Shown in pieces: positions 7,097 through 15,408 of a DNA stretch of 16,517 nucleotides; positions within the stretch are counted from its first letter, which is position 1; each line of letters starts with the position of its first letter. A program made the position numbers and the translations under genes. Source of the stretch: QHXW01 sp041486185 (GTDB lineage: Bacteria; Acidobacteriota; Terriglobia; Bryobacterales; Bryobacteraceae); contig JBGPKX010000101.1 in assembly GCA_041486185.1 (NCBI GenBank), positions 1 through 16,517 of the forward strand, in the 5' to 3' direction. The notes beneath the pieces are model-generated. The model was given only the letters and a program-made list of their open reading frames with translations, did no database searches and was not told the origin of the DNA.

Positions 7097-9109
7097 CTAG
7101 ATCCGGTGGAATGCCTTCAAGATCTCGCGCATGGAGTACTGCAAGGCGATGGGACGGCCGTGGGGGCAGCTCATGGGGCAGTCCGTAGCGGCGAGCGAAC
7201 CCAGCAGCCACTCCATCTTGCTCTGGTCGAGGCGCATGTTGATCTTGATCGCGGCGCGGCAGGCAATGGACGCGGCGATGGCGCGACGCACGTCATCCAG
7301 AGAAACGCCACGCAGCTCGCCCTCGGCGATTTCCAGCACCTCAAATAGCACCTTCTCGAGATCGGCAGGTCCGATGGCGGCAGGCGCGGCTTTTACGGCG
7401 ATGGTACGGTTGCCGAACGGCTCCGTCTCGAAGCCCATGGATTCGAGCTCGTCGGCGATGCGCGCGTACTCGACCTGCTGCTCGGGGGTCAATTGGAGAA
7501 TCAGCGGCATCAGCAGACGTTGTACTTCCACGCTCCCCGCCGCCCGCTGCTTCAGCACTTTTTCGAACAGGATGCGCTCGTGCGCCACGTGCTGGTCGAT
7601 GATCCACAAGCCGTCGCGTCCGGCGGCGATGATGAAGCTGTCGTGAATCTGGCCGAGCGGCCGCAAGTCGGAAAGCGCCGAAAGAGACGCCGAGGCGGGC
7701 AGCGCCTCCGCCGGAAACTCACCGTGCGTTTCGGGCACGCGCAGGCGCAAGCCGGGAATCGTTGGCTCGGCCGTCAGCGGAATCGAGCCAGTGAAATCGA
7801 AGCGCGGCTCGGGCGCGCGCGCCGGGAGCAGGTGAAACTCGGGGGCGGCGGGGTCCAGTTGAGTAGCGTCGATCTCGGCGGCTCCGGCGGCCTCGGCCGA
7901 CTGCCGCGGCGCAAACGGCAGGGGCTCGGATGGCGCATCCACCGGCGCTTCGTTCTCGATCATCTGCGAGAACTCGGAATACGGCATCTGCGCCGCGGGC
8001 TGCGCCGATGGCGTGACGCCAAACGCCGGCGCCGGACGCGACTGGATCAGCCGGCCGCGTATGGCGTCGCGCACGAAATCGTGAACGAAGGACTGGTGCC
8101 GGAACCGCACCTCGGTTTTCGATGGATGCACGTTGACGTCCACCTCTTCGTAATCGCATTCCAAAAACAGAAGCGCGAACGGAAACGCGGAGTGTGGCAT
8201 CAGATTGTGATAAGCGGAGGACAGCGCATGCAACAGCAGGCGGTCGCGAATCAGCCTGCCGTTCACGAAAATGAAAATGGAATTGCGATTGGCCTTCTGC
8301 ACTTGCGGGCGCGAAACGAATCCGCTCAGGCGAAATAGCTTGGTCGAAGCCTCTTCGGGCTCGCGCCGAAATTCGGCGATGGCTTCCGAAGGCGGAACCG
8401 AAGGTGGCGGCAGAAAAAACTGCTTCTCACAGTTCCCCAGTTCCACAAGTTCGTCGAGCGCGCCGCTGCCGAACACCTGGAAAACGCGCTCGCGAAGGGT
8501 GGCAACCGGCGTCACGTGCAGCAACTCGCCCGGCCCGCTCGAAAGCCGGAAGGTTTTGTCCGGATGGGCCAGGCTGTAGTGCGTCACGAGCGACGCGATG
8601 TGCGCCAGTTCGGTTTGTTCCGACCGCAGGAATTTCTTGCGCGCCGGCACGTTGAAGAAGAGATCGCGCACCGTGATGGTGGTGCCCGGCGCCAGCGCTA
8701 CTTCTTCGGAACGCAGCATTTTTCCGCCGGCGATCTCGACGCGCGCACCCGTGGCCTCCTCCGCCGAGCGCGTCTCGAGCAGCAAGCGCGATACCGAAGC
8801 AATGGAGGGCAGCGCCTCGCCGCGAAACCCGAGCGTGGCGATCGACAGCAGATCCTTCACATCGCGCAGCTTGCTGGTGGCGTGCCGCTCGAAGGCCAGC
8901 ATGGCATCGTCGCGCAGCATCCCGCAGCCGTCATCGGTCATGCGAATCAGCCGCCGTCCGCCATTTTCGACTTCGACGCGAAACGACGTGCCCCCCGCGT
9001 CCAGCGAATTTTCGAGGAGTTCCTTGACCACCGAAGCGGGCCGTTCAACGACTTCGCCCGCCGCGATCTTGTTGGCGACCTGGTCGGGAAGAACGCGGAT
9101 GCGACCCAT
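7097..9109 (-). CDS. mutL: DNA mismatch repair protein MutL
   Basis: Encodes 670 residues, usual for an endonuclease-type MutL. The N-terminal GHKL ATPase has all four motifs: ELLENSLDAGG (30-40, N34 the Mg-binding Asn), DDGCGM (59-64), GFRGEAL (94-100) and GTTITVRDLFFNVPARKKF (142-160). A proline/alanine-rich linker covers roughly 345-480. The C-terminal dimerisation/endonuclease domain carries DQHVAHERILFE (505-516), ACR (616-618) and SCPHGRP (647-653). These metal-site motifs mark MutL that nicks DNA itself, as in bacteria without MutH. The endonuclease motif reads DQHV where DQHA is usual, a mild change. MutL couples MutS mismatch recognition to strand excision in the cytoplasm. Start ATG at 9109 matches the family N-terminus (MGRIRVLPDQVANKIAAGEV). 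There is no clear Shine-Dalgarno; the leader consists of the repeat array at 9117-9210. MutS is not in the window. Confidence 0.97.
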   Translation of the reverse strand: MGRIRVLPDQVANKIAAGEVVERPASVVKELLENSLDAGGTSFRVEVENGGRRLIRMTDDGCGMLRDDAMLAFERHATSKLRDVKDLLSIATLGFRGEALPSIASVSRLLLETRSAEEATGARVEIAGGKMLRSEEVALAPGTTITVRDLFFNVPARKKFLRSEQTELAHIASLVTHYSLAHPDKTFRLSSGPGELLHVTPVATLRERVFQVFGSGALDELVELGNCEKQFFLPPPSVPPSEAIAEFRREPEEASTKLFRLSGFVSRPQVQKANRNSIFIFVNGRLIRDRLLLHALSSAYHNLMPHSAFPFALLFLECDYEEVDVNVHPSKTEVRFRHQSFVHDFVRDAIRGRLIQSRPAPAFGVTPSAQPAAQMPYSEFSQMIENEAPVDAPSEPLPFAPRQSAEAAGAAEIDATQLDPAAPEFHLLPARAPEPRFDFTGSIPLTAEPTIPGLRLRVPETHGEFPAEALPASASLSALSDLRPLGQIHDSFIIAAGRDGLWIIDQHVAHERILFEKVLKQRAAGSVEVQRLLMPLILQLTPEQQVEYARIADELESMGFETEPFGNRTIAVKAAPAAIGPADLEKVLFEVLEIAEGELRGVSLDDVRRAIAASIACRAAIKINMRLDQSKMEWLLGSLAATDCPMSCPHGRPIALQYSMREILKAFHRI

Positions 9110-9116
9110 GGAGATG

Positions 9117-9210
9117 CAGGTGTTAGGTTTTAGGTGTTAGGGAACACTGTTCAGTACCGGTCGCCAAGCCGACAACCTAACACCTAGCACCTGGAACCTA
9201 GCACCTATTG
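9117..9210. repeat. Heptanucleotide repeat array in two inverted arms between tolC-like gene and mutL
   Basis: The left arm has units of the form TAGGNNN starting at 9117 (as CAGG), 9124, 9131 and 9138. The right arm has units CCTANNN starting at 9176, 9183, 9190 (as CCTG), 9197 and 9204. Spacing is exactly 7 bp in both. The arms are inverted: AGGTGTTAGG (9118-9127 and again 9132-9141) pairs perfectly with CCTAACACCT (9176-9185). In another register 24 bp pair in a plus-strand RNA with four G-U pairs. The last right-arm unit contains the TAG stop of the TolC-family gene, and the left arm ends 8 bp before the mutL ATG. No protein coding is seen in the array. Confidence 0.85.
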
Positions 9211-10866
9211 TAGTTGAATTCCCCGCGCGTCCAGCAGTTCGCCGGTGCGCCGCAGCAGGTCCAGCACGGAGCGTTTGTAAGCGATGGAGTTCTGCACAAC
9301 AGCCGATTCGGCGTTCACCAGCGACTGTTGAGCTTGCAGCACGAAGTAGATCTGGCTGGTGCCCAGCTCGTATTTTTTCTGCTCGGCTTCCAGATATTTC
9401 CGCCCGAGATCGAGCGCCACTTGCGCCAGCTTCACGCTGGCCTTGCTCGATTCCACCTGGGTCACGGCGTTTAAGACATCCAGCCGCACGCCCTGCTCGA
9501 CGCTTCGCACCACCAGCGTGTCATGCCTCTTGGTTACGAGGGCGTCCGCCATATCGGCCGCGGCGGCGCGGTTGCGGATGGGGAGCCGCAACTGGAGGCC
9601 GAATTGATAGATCGGAAAGCCCAATCCGAACATCTGGTTGAGTGCGTCGCCCAGCCCGCCGGGAGTCACGCTCACGATCTGCGAGCCGCCGCCGAATACG
9701 TCCTCGCGCTGGAAGAAGTTGCCGCCACGCCCTTGCGCGCTATACATGCCCAGTAACTGGAGATCGGGAAGGAGGCCGTTCCTGGCGGTCCTGATCTGCA
9801 AATCGTCAACATCCAGCGTCTGGTTGGCGGCTTTGAGGTCGGGGCGGTTCAGGAGCGCTTTCTGCACCGCGCCTTCGGCGTCGAGCGCGCCGTTATCGGC
9901 CGGGACATCGGTGGTCTCGGTCAGCACGACGGGCATGGCGCGAAAAGCCGGATCGAGATCCGCGCCAATCTGCTTGCGCAGGGCGTCTTCGCGTTGTTGC
10001 AGGAAATATCGCGCTTGCGATAACGAGATCTGGGCCGTGGCGTAATTTTGCTGCGGCTGATAGATATCGAGCGGCGACATGGCGCCCAACTCCAGCTCGC
10101 GTTGCGCCCGCTTAAGGGCTTCATTGGCCAACTCCAGCGCTCTTTCCTGCACGCGCAAGTTATCGCGCGCCTGTACCAGGTCCCAATAGACATTTTCCGC
10201 GTTCTCCACCAATTGCATCACGATGTCTCTGAGTGCGTACTCGGTTACGCGCAGGCGGCTGCGCGCGGTCATGATGGGCAGCCGGTTCACGTACATGCCG
10301 CGATTTTTGATCAGCGGCTGGGCGAAATTGAACTGCAGCGCGGAGTTGATGGCCGGATTGAAATTCTGGAAGCCGCTATTGGTCGAGGTCTTGAGGCCCG
10401 AAAAGGAGACTCCGTAAGTGGCGCCGCTCGATAACGTCTGATTGTACGTGAACAACGTCGGCTGGCTCAGGGTCACGAGCGTGCTGGCGCCCTGCAGAGC
10501 GTCGCTGGCCGGCGTCTTCGATTGCGTGCTCGTGAACAGTCCGGTGGCGAACGGATCGAAGCGCGAAAAGGCGCGCGTGATGGCGTTCTGCGCCACATCC
10601 ACGGTGAGCCGCGACACCGCGATATCGGTGTTGTTGGCCATCACCAGCTCGAGAAACGACTTCAGAGAAAGCTCGAGCTTCTTGCCCTCTTTCTCTTCGA
10701 CGGCGAAGTCCGCGAGCCGCGCCGGCGGCTGCAGCTCCACCTTCGTGATCGGGCGTGCGAACGTTTCACGGAAATAGGACGGCTTGGGAAATGAAGAAAT
10801 CTGCGCGGACATGGATGCCGCGCATAAGAGTGCACAGACCAGGAATCGGGTTAGCATTTCTCGCAT
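9205..10866 (-). CDS. TolC-family outer membrane efflux protein
   Basis: Encodes 553 residues from ATG at 10866. TolC-family trimers form an outer-membrane barrel plus periplasmic alpha-tunnel that is the exit duct of tripartite exporters. Residues 1-22 form a signal peptide (basic MREMLTR, hydrophobic FLVCALLCAASM, end SAQ). LSLKSFLELVMANNTDIAVSRL (from about 67) starts the first outer-membrane efflux repeat; heptad-rich helices such as ALELANEALKRAQRELELGAMSPLDIYQ and the second-repeat counterpart KYLEAEQKKYELGTSQIYFVLQAQ show the duplicated helical-hairpin plan. The open frame reaches 10929 (TTG), but signal-peptide position favours 10866; 10857 is also possible. GGAG lies rather far (about 15 nt) upstream. 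It follows the permease gene by about 100 bp in the same direction and probably belongs to the same operon. Its stop codon is within the first unit of the repeat array. Confidence 0.92.
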   Translation of the reverse strand: MREMLTRFLVCALLCAASMSAQISSFPKPSYFRETFARPITKVELQPPARLADFAVEEKEGKKLELSLKSFLELVMANNTDIAVSRLTVDVAQNAITRAFSRFDPFATGLFTSTQSKTPASDALQGASTLVTLSQPTLFTYNQTLSSGATYGVSFSGLKTSTNSGFQNFNPAINSALQFNFAQPLIKNRGMYVNRLPIMTARSRLRVTEYALRDIVMQLVENAENVYWDLVQARDNLRVQERALELANEALKRAQRELELGAMSPLDIYQPQQNYATAQISLSQARYFLQQREDALRKQIGADLDPAFRAMPVVLTETTDVPADNGALDAEGAVQKALLNRPDLKAANQTLDVDDLQIRTARNGLLPDLQLLGMYSAQGRGGNFFQREDVFGGGSQIVSVTPGGLGDALNQMFGLGFPIYQFGLQLRLPIRNRAAAADMADALVTKRHDTLVVRSVEQGVRLDVLNAVTQVESSKASVKLAQVALDLGRKYLEAEQKKYELGTSQIYFVLQAQQSLVNAESAVVQNSIAYKRSVLDLLRRTGELLDARGIQLQ

Positions 10867-10968
10867 ATTGTCGTGGCGCCGCTCCATCACCGTCGCGGCT
10901 CGGACAGCCGTGCCGCCGGCGTAAAGCAACGCCTGCCGAGCTGCGGCCGGGAGGGAGCGGGTATGGGA

Positions 10969-12189
10969 TCACTCATATCGGATGGCTTCGATCGGATCGA
11001 GGCGCGCGGCTTGCACGGCGGGATAAATGCCGAACAACAGGCCAATGAAGACCGAAACGCCAAACGCGATGGCGATCGACGAGGTGGTGACTACCGTCGA
11101 CCACCCGGCCGCGGTGGCGATCAAGCGCGATAGCGTGAATCCGAACCCGATCCCGATCAATCCGCCCACAATCGAGATCAGCACGGCCTCCATCAAGAAC
11201 TGCCGGATGATATCGCCCTGGCGGGCGCCGATGGCGCGCCGGATGCCGATCTCGCGCGTGCGCTCGAGCACCGTGGCCAGCATGATGTTCATGATGCCGA
11301 TGCCACCCACCAACAGTGAAATGCCGGCGATGCAGATCATGACCACTTTGAAAATGAACTGCGTTCGCCGCCGCTCCTCCAGCAGGCCGGCCGGCACAAT
11401 GACCGTAAAATCGCCCGCATCTTTGTGCGTAGCCGAGAGAATCGCGCGCACCACGTTCGCGGTTTCGACGGAATCGGTTCCGGAGACGACCTTCATGTAA
11501 ATGCCGTCGATCTCATCCTTCAACCAGCTGGTGTTGTCTTCAAACCGCCGCATCACGGTATTCAGGGGCGCAACCACCAAATTATTGCGGTTCAGCGCCT
11601 GCACGCCTTCGACATCGGTATCCGTGCTCGCCTGCGGCGTCAACACGCCGATGACTTGCAGCCACACATCGTTTACCTTGACGTATTTTCCAATCGCGTC
11701 GTCGTAACCCAGCAGATTCAACTTGGCCGATTCGCCCAGCACGCACACGGGCTCGGATCGCAGGTTCTCCTGGTTCGAGAAGAAGCGGCCCGCGATCAGC
11801 TTCAGGCTGTTGATCTCCATAAAATTCGGCAGCACGCCAATCAACTGTGGCGGTTCCTGCGCCGTTTTAGGCAGCACGCGCTGCGGCTTGAAACGCTTGC
11901 GCGGCGTGATGGCTTCCAGACCCTGCACGTTTTCCGAAATGGCGCGAAAATCGCGGAACGTGAGTCCGGGGGAGATGGCGCGCATTTGTTGCAACTCGTT
12001 GCGGTCGACGGCTTCGTGCGCTTCGACAATGATATTGTTCACGCCAAGCTGATCGATGAAGCTCATCATCTGCTTTTCGGCGCCGGCCGTGATGGAGAGC
12101 ATGGCCACCACCGCGCCTACGCCGAAGATCATGCCGAGCATGGTGAGCAAGCTGCGCAGCTTGTGCGCCACCAGGCTGGAAAGCCCCAT
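10969..12189 (-). CDS. ABC transporter permease, MacB/FtsX type
   Basis: Encodes 406 residues from ATG at 12189. TM1 is at about 12-33 (LLTMLGMIFGVGAVVAMLSI). A large periplasmic MacB-type core domain (about 34-272) follows, then three TM segments (about 278-300, 335-357, 370-390). The cytoplasmic motif ERTREIGIRRAIGARQGDI (309-327) and the C-terminus LDPIEAIRYE are standard for this family, which works by mechanotransmission on periplasmic substrates with an adaptor and TolC. No nucleotide-binding domain is fused, so a separate ATPase is needed; none is in the window. The frame continues upstream without another ATG or GTG to a TTG at 12336, which would overlap the adaptor gene by about 110 bp. 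A CTG at 12225, one base after the adaptor stop and preceded by AAGGGGGG, would add NPLSQYLPELA, which resembles related N-termini, and may be the real start. Confidence 0.9.
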   Translation of the reverse strand: MGLSSLVAHKLRSLLTMLGMIFGVGAVVAMLSITAGAEKQMMSFIDQLGVNNIIVEAHEAVDRNELQQMRAISPGLTFRDFRAISENVQGLEAITPRKRFKPQRVLPKTAQEPPQLIGVLPNFMEINSLKLIAGRFFSNQENLRSEPVCVLGESAKLNLLGYDDAIGKYVKVNDVWLQVIGVLTPQASTDTDVEGVQALNRNNLVVAPLNTVMRRFEDNTSWLKDEIDGIYMKVVSGTDSVETANVVRAILSATHKDAGDFTVIVPAGLLEERRRTQFIFKVVMICIAGISLLVGGIGIMNIMLATVLERTREIGIRRAIGARQGDIIRQFLMEAVLISIVGGLIGIGFGFTLSRLIATAAGWSTVVTTSSIAIAFGVSVFIGLLFGIYPAVQAARLDPIEAIRYE

Positions 12190-12226
12190 GGCCAGCTCGG
12201 GGAGATATTGGGAAAGCGGATTCAGT

Positions 12227-13954
12227 TTACGTACCCCCCTTCTGTCCGCCACCACCGCCGGCCGGCATCCCGGGCATGCCAGCGCCCGCCTTCTTATCGC
12301 CTTTCTTGTCGCTGGGCTTGGCGGTAGGATCGGCAAGCGCGATGACTTCGCCGGGTTTGAGGCCTTCGGCGATCACCATGGTCGATTCGCTGCGCCGCGC
12401 CAGCTTTACAGGGCGCTGCTGGAAGCGCCGGCCAGTTTGGACCCACACCATCGGTTTGCCGTCCTTTTCAAAGACAGCTTGCGCCGGGATGTGAATCGCA
12501 TTGGGGATTCTCTCGACGATAATTTCCACGTCTGCCAGCAAGCCGGGTCGCAGCAGAACCTGCAACTGGGAGTCTTCCTCGGGTGGCGGCGGAAGTTGAG
12601 CGCGCTCGCGTTCCTCCTCGGTGCCGACTTCGGCAGGGAGCGCGGCGGAGGCCATGTTCATGATGTCCATGCCGGGCGGGCCGCCAGGTCCAGGCGCGGG
12701 CGCGGGCATCACCGGGGCGCCACCTGCCTTCCCGCCCGCCGCCGCGGCAGGCTTGGCGACCGATGGCTGGTTGGCACTCGCCACCGTCGCAGATGTCGTT
12801 ACTCCGGCGCCTCGGGCCCGCGGAGAAGGCGCACCGCCGGGGACTGCGGACATCATCAAAGGCGCTGCCGGAGCGGGGGGCGCTTTCTTGGCATTACGCG
12901 CGGCAGTTTCCATGATGCGCTTCACGTCTTCGGGCTTCGCCCCGAGTGTGCTGAGCAACTGCTGCATATCGATCGAAAACACCACATCGAATTTCTTGCC
13001 CGGGTCGCCCGAGAAGATATTGGCGCTGGCCGATCCGCTCATGCTCTTGATCTTGCCGTGGAAGCGCTTGTCGGGTACGGCGTCGAGCTGGATGGACACG
13101 TCCTGCCCCTCATGCAGGTTCGCGCGGTCAAGCTCGCCCACGCGCGCGACAACCTCGAACTCCGAGAGATCCAGCACATCGGCCACCGGCATTCCCGGCT
13201 GCAGCGTGTCACCCTCGCGGATATCGGGAACCTGCATGCCCGGAAAGAAGAAGCCTTGCCCGCGATTCTGGCGTATGGCCACCAGGCCGGTCATGGGCGA
13301 GAGCAGCTTGGTCTGCGCGATGCGCATTTTTTCGCGCTGGACGTCGATCATGCTCTTGTTGCGCTGCTCGCGCAGCAGATTGATTTGTGCCAGCGCCTGC
13401 TCGTGACGCGATTTGACGTCGCTTTCAAGCTGCTGGAGACGCCGCTTGGCTTCTTCCAGATTCAGCAGGTTCTTCTTTCGATCGATCTCAGCCAGCAACT
13501 CGTTGCGCTGCACCTCCAGCTCGGCGCGGCGCACGCCGTAGCGTGCCTTGAGCAGATTCACCTGATCCTGGCTATCGCTGATGGAGAGGTCGGCCTGCGC
13601 TTTCTTGATCTGCTCGTCGATCTGGTCGACCTCGAGCTGCGTTTCTTCCAGGCTGGCGCGCCGCTCGGAGTCGTCGAATTCGACAATCAGATCTTTCTCG
13701 TGCGACAGCGATCCGAGCGGAGCGATCTTGGTGACTTGCACGGTGCCAAAGAGATTGGGGGCTGAAAGAGTCGCTGAGCGCACGGCTCGCAGTTCGCCGC
13801 GCGAATAGGCCCGGATTACGACGTCACCGTGCAGCACCTTGGCTGTGGGTACCTGCTGCTGGCGCTCGGGCAGTTGCTTCACCACCATATAAGCGCCCCA
13901 AGCCGCGCCCAGCACGAAGAGCAAAATCAGAGATCGAATCAGAAACTTCTTCAT
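12227..13954 (-). CDS. HlyD/MacA-type periplasmic adaptor with long low-complexity insertion
   Basis: Encodes 575 residues, longer than the usual 350-450. Residues 1-26 anchor it in the inner membrane (MKKFLIRSLILLFVLGAAWG). The lipoyl halves flank a long coiled coil (about 97-215, rich in Glu/Lys/Gln/Leu); the second half is around TKLLSPMTGLVAIRQNRGQ. The beta-barrel begins near 262 (LDLSEFEVVARVGELDRANL) and is interrupted: FDVVFSIDM (322-330) and LRPGLLADVEIIVE (468-481), normally nearly adjacent, are separated by about 135 residues containing a short helix and a Pro/Ala/Gly/Met-rich tract (about 357-460). The membrane-proximal domain follows, then a Lys/Gly-rich tail ending GGGGGQKGGT. 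It would bridge the downstream permease and TolC. The permease frame begins at or just after its stop, implying co-translation. Start ATG at 13954 fits the membrane anchor; no clear ribosome site is seen. Confidence 0.9.
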   Translation of the reverse strand: MKKFLIRSLILLFVLGAAWGAYMVVKQLPERQQQVPTAKVLHGDVVIRAYSRGELRAVRSATLSAPNLFGTVQVTKIAPLGSLSHEKDLIVEFDDSERRASLEETQLEVDQIDEQIKKAQADLSISDSQDQVNLLKARYGVRRAELEVQRNELLAEIDRKKNLLNLEEAKRRLQQLESDVKSRHEQALAQINLLREQRNKSMIDVQREKMRIAQTKLLSPMTGLVAIRQNRGQGFFFPGMQVPDIREGDTLQPGMPVADVLDLSEFEVVARVGELDRANLHEGQDVSIQLDAVPDKRFHGKIKSMSGSASANIFSGDPGKKFDVVFSIDMQQLLSTLGAKPEDVKRIMETAARNAKKAPPAPAAPLMMSAVPGGAPSPRARGAGVTTSATVASANQPSVAKPAAAAGGKAGGAPVMPAPAPGPGGPPGMDIMNMASAALPAEVGTEEERERAQLPPPPEEDSQLQVLLRPGLLADVEIIVERIPNAIHIPAQAVFEKDGKPMVWVQTGRRFQQRPVKLARRSESTMVIAEGLKPGEVIALADPTAKPSDKKGDKKAGAGMPGMPAGGGGGQKGGT

Positions 13955-14081
13955 GAAAATTGCCGGCCGTAGCGCATGGTTACGCTTGATTTGGGCGGGG
14001 ACTTGCGGCTCTTTCGTCGACCCAGCCGCGAAACCTCGCGGGTCCTCCGCAAACCTCGCGACAGCACTGCGCCGCGGTGAA
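13955..14081. repeat. 127-bp gap between adaptor genes with 10-bp direct repeat and hairpin
   Basis: AAACCTCGCG occurs at 14031-14040 and 14051-14060, a 20-bp period. The first copy sits in a perfect 6-bp hairpin, CCGCGA-AACC-TCGCGG (14026-14041). No gene or T-run was seen. It could attenuate or process the operon mRNA between the second and third adaptor genes, or be a spacer. Confidence 0.35.
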
Positions 14082-15386
14082 TCAAAGCTTTTTCTTCCCC
14101 CTCTTGGCCGCTTCTTCGGGTTTTTCGAGCGTTACCAGCTCGCCCTCCTTAAGGCCCTTGAGGGCCACGATGTCCTCATCGTTGCGCCTCCCGACCTCGA
14201 TGGTGCGCGTGAAAAACCGCTGGCCCTTCTGCACGTATACCGTGGGTTTGCCGTTCAACATGAAGCTGGCGCGAGCCGGGATCAGCAAAACGTTCGGCTG
14301 CTTCTCCACGATGATTTCGGCGCTGGCGCTCATGCCCGGCCGGAGGCGCGGGTCGAGGCTCTTCAACGTGGCGCGTGCGGGAAACAGTTTCTCCGGAGGA
14401 AACGTTCGGAAAACCAGTTGCGCGATGGGGCTGATCCAGTCCATTTGGGCGTTGAATTCCTTCTCGGGCACGGCATCCACACGCACGCGGACCGCCTGGC
14501 CGAGTTTCAGCTTGCCGCGGTCCACCTCTTCGAGCTTCAGTTCCACGCGCATTTCGGAGAGGTCCGGGATTTCGGCGATGGCGGCGCCGGTCCACACGCG
14601 ATCTCCCTCTTTGAACGGCGGCGGCGATTGTCCGAACGAGCCGCCCGCCCGGAAATTCGGCAGAATATTCACGATGCCGTCGTTGGGCGCCCGGATCACC
14701 ATCTTCGAAAGGTAACCTTTGGCGAGTTCGGTGTCGCGGATGGCTTTGTCTTTCTTCTGAGCCAGCCGCTCGATGTCGGCGGAGTGCGAAATCTGTCGCG
14801 ACTGGATGGCGGTCTTGACCTGACCCAGATCGCCCTGTGCAACGGTCACATCAATCCGGTCTTTCGCGCCTTCGATCTCGGAAAGGATCTCGGCCTTGCT
14901 GGCTTCGAGCTTGGCCCGGTCGACGTTGTACTCGGACTGCATCAGGTTCATGCCGTCCATCTCGTTTTCGATCTTGTGCTGGGCCTTGGTCTGGACGATC
15001 TCGCTATCGGCGGTGCGCTGGTCGGTGCTTTTTTCGATGAGGTTCTGCTCCTGCTGCACGCCGTCGAAGGCGACGACCAGTTCACCCTTCTTGACCGGTT
15101 TGCCGGAGTCGGCCAGCTTGACGATGCGCGGGTCGGGTACCTGGGGCGCGGTCAGCAGCACCGAGCGCACGCTGCGGATCTCCCCGCGGTTTTTGACGCT
15201 GACGATGAAATCGCCACGGCGCACGCGCGCCACGGCCACGTCTACTTCGGTGGTTCCGGTGTAGTGGAAGGCCGCATATCCACCGCCGACGCATGCCAGG
15301 CCCACGACGCTCCAGATGATGATGCGCTTGCGTGTCGACAGGCGCTGGCGGCCGAGCTTCTGTTTGGGTTTCAGGTCCTTGGACAT
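14082..15386 (-). CDS. HlyD/MacA-type periplasmic adaptor (second of three)
   Basis: Encodes 434 residues from ATG at 15386, chosen because it starts just before a basic stretch (KPKQKLGRQRLSTRKR) and one TM helix (about 22-40), and lies 22 bp after the upstream adaptor's stop; the open frame extends to 15476, but that part would overlap the upstream gene. First lipoyl half around KPVKKGELVVAFDGVQQEQ; coiled coil with alternating Glu/Lys/Ala (HKIENEMDGMNLM through IERLAQKKDKAIRDTELAKG); second lipoyl half MVIRAPNDGIVNILPNFRAG; beta-barrel DLSEMRVELKLEEVDRGKL to LRPGMSASAEIIVEKQPNVL; membrane-proximal domain ending GLKEGELVTLEKPEEAAK. The C-terminus is strongly basic (KRGKKKL). Adaptors of this kind hold the inner-membrane permease to TolC. 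It is related to, but clearly diverged from, its two neighbours. Confidence 0.9.
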   Translation of the reverse strand: MSKDLKPKQKLGRQRLSTRKRIIIWSVVGLACVGGGYAAFHYTGTTEVDVAVARVRRGDFIVSVKNRGEIRSVRSVLLTAPQVPDPRIVKLADSGKPVKKGELVVAFDGVQQEQNLIEKSTDQRTADSEIVQTKAQHKIENEMDGMNLMQSEYNVDRAKLEASKAEILSEIEGAKDRIDVTVAQGDLGQVKTAIQSRQISHSADIERLAQKKDKAIRDTELAKGYLSKMVIRAPNDGIVNILPNFRAGGSFGQSPPPFKEGDRVWTGAAIAEIPDLSEMRVELKLEEVDRGKLKLGQAVRVRVDAVPEKEFNAQMDWISPIAQLVFRTFPPEKLFPARATLKSLDPRLRPGMSASAEIIVEKQPNVLLIPARASFMLNGKPTVYVQKGQRFFTRTIEVGRRNDEDIVALKGLKEGELVTLEKPEEAAKRGKKKL

Positions 15387-15408
15387 GGGCGAGTTTCTGA
15401 GGCCGGAT

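Noticed and set aside
7493..8338. Long rightward open frame inside mutL
   Set aside because: It is the reverse-strand shadow of GC-rich mutL; composition is Arg/Gly-rich and no domain is recognisable.
9142..9152. GAACACTGTTC resembles a Gram-positive type LexA box
   Set aside because: The spacer is 3 bases where the GAAC-N4-GTTC site has 4; the match is probably a chance palindrome in the hairpin loop.
12056..13765. 569-codon rightward open frame over the adaptor gene
   Set aside because: Antisense shadow of the HlyD-type adaptor and permease coding sequence, produced by strong GC bias; no domain or ribosome site.
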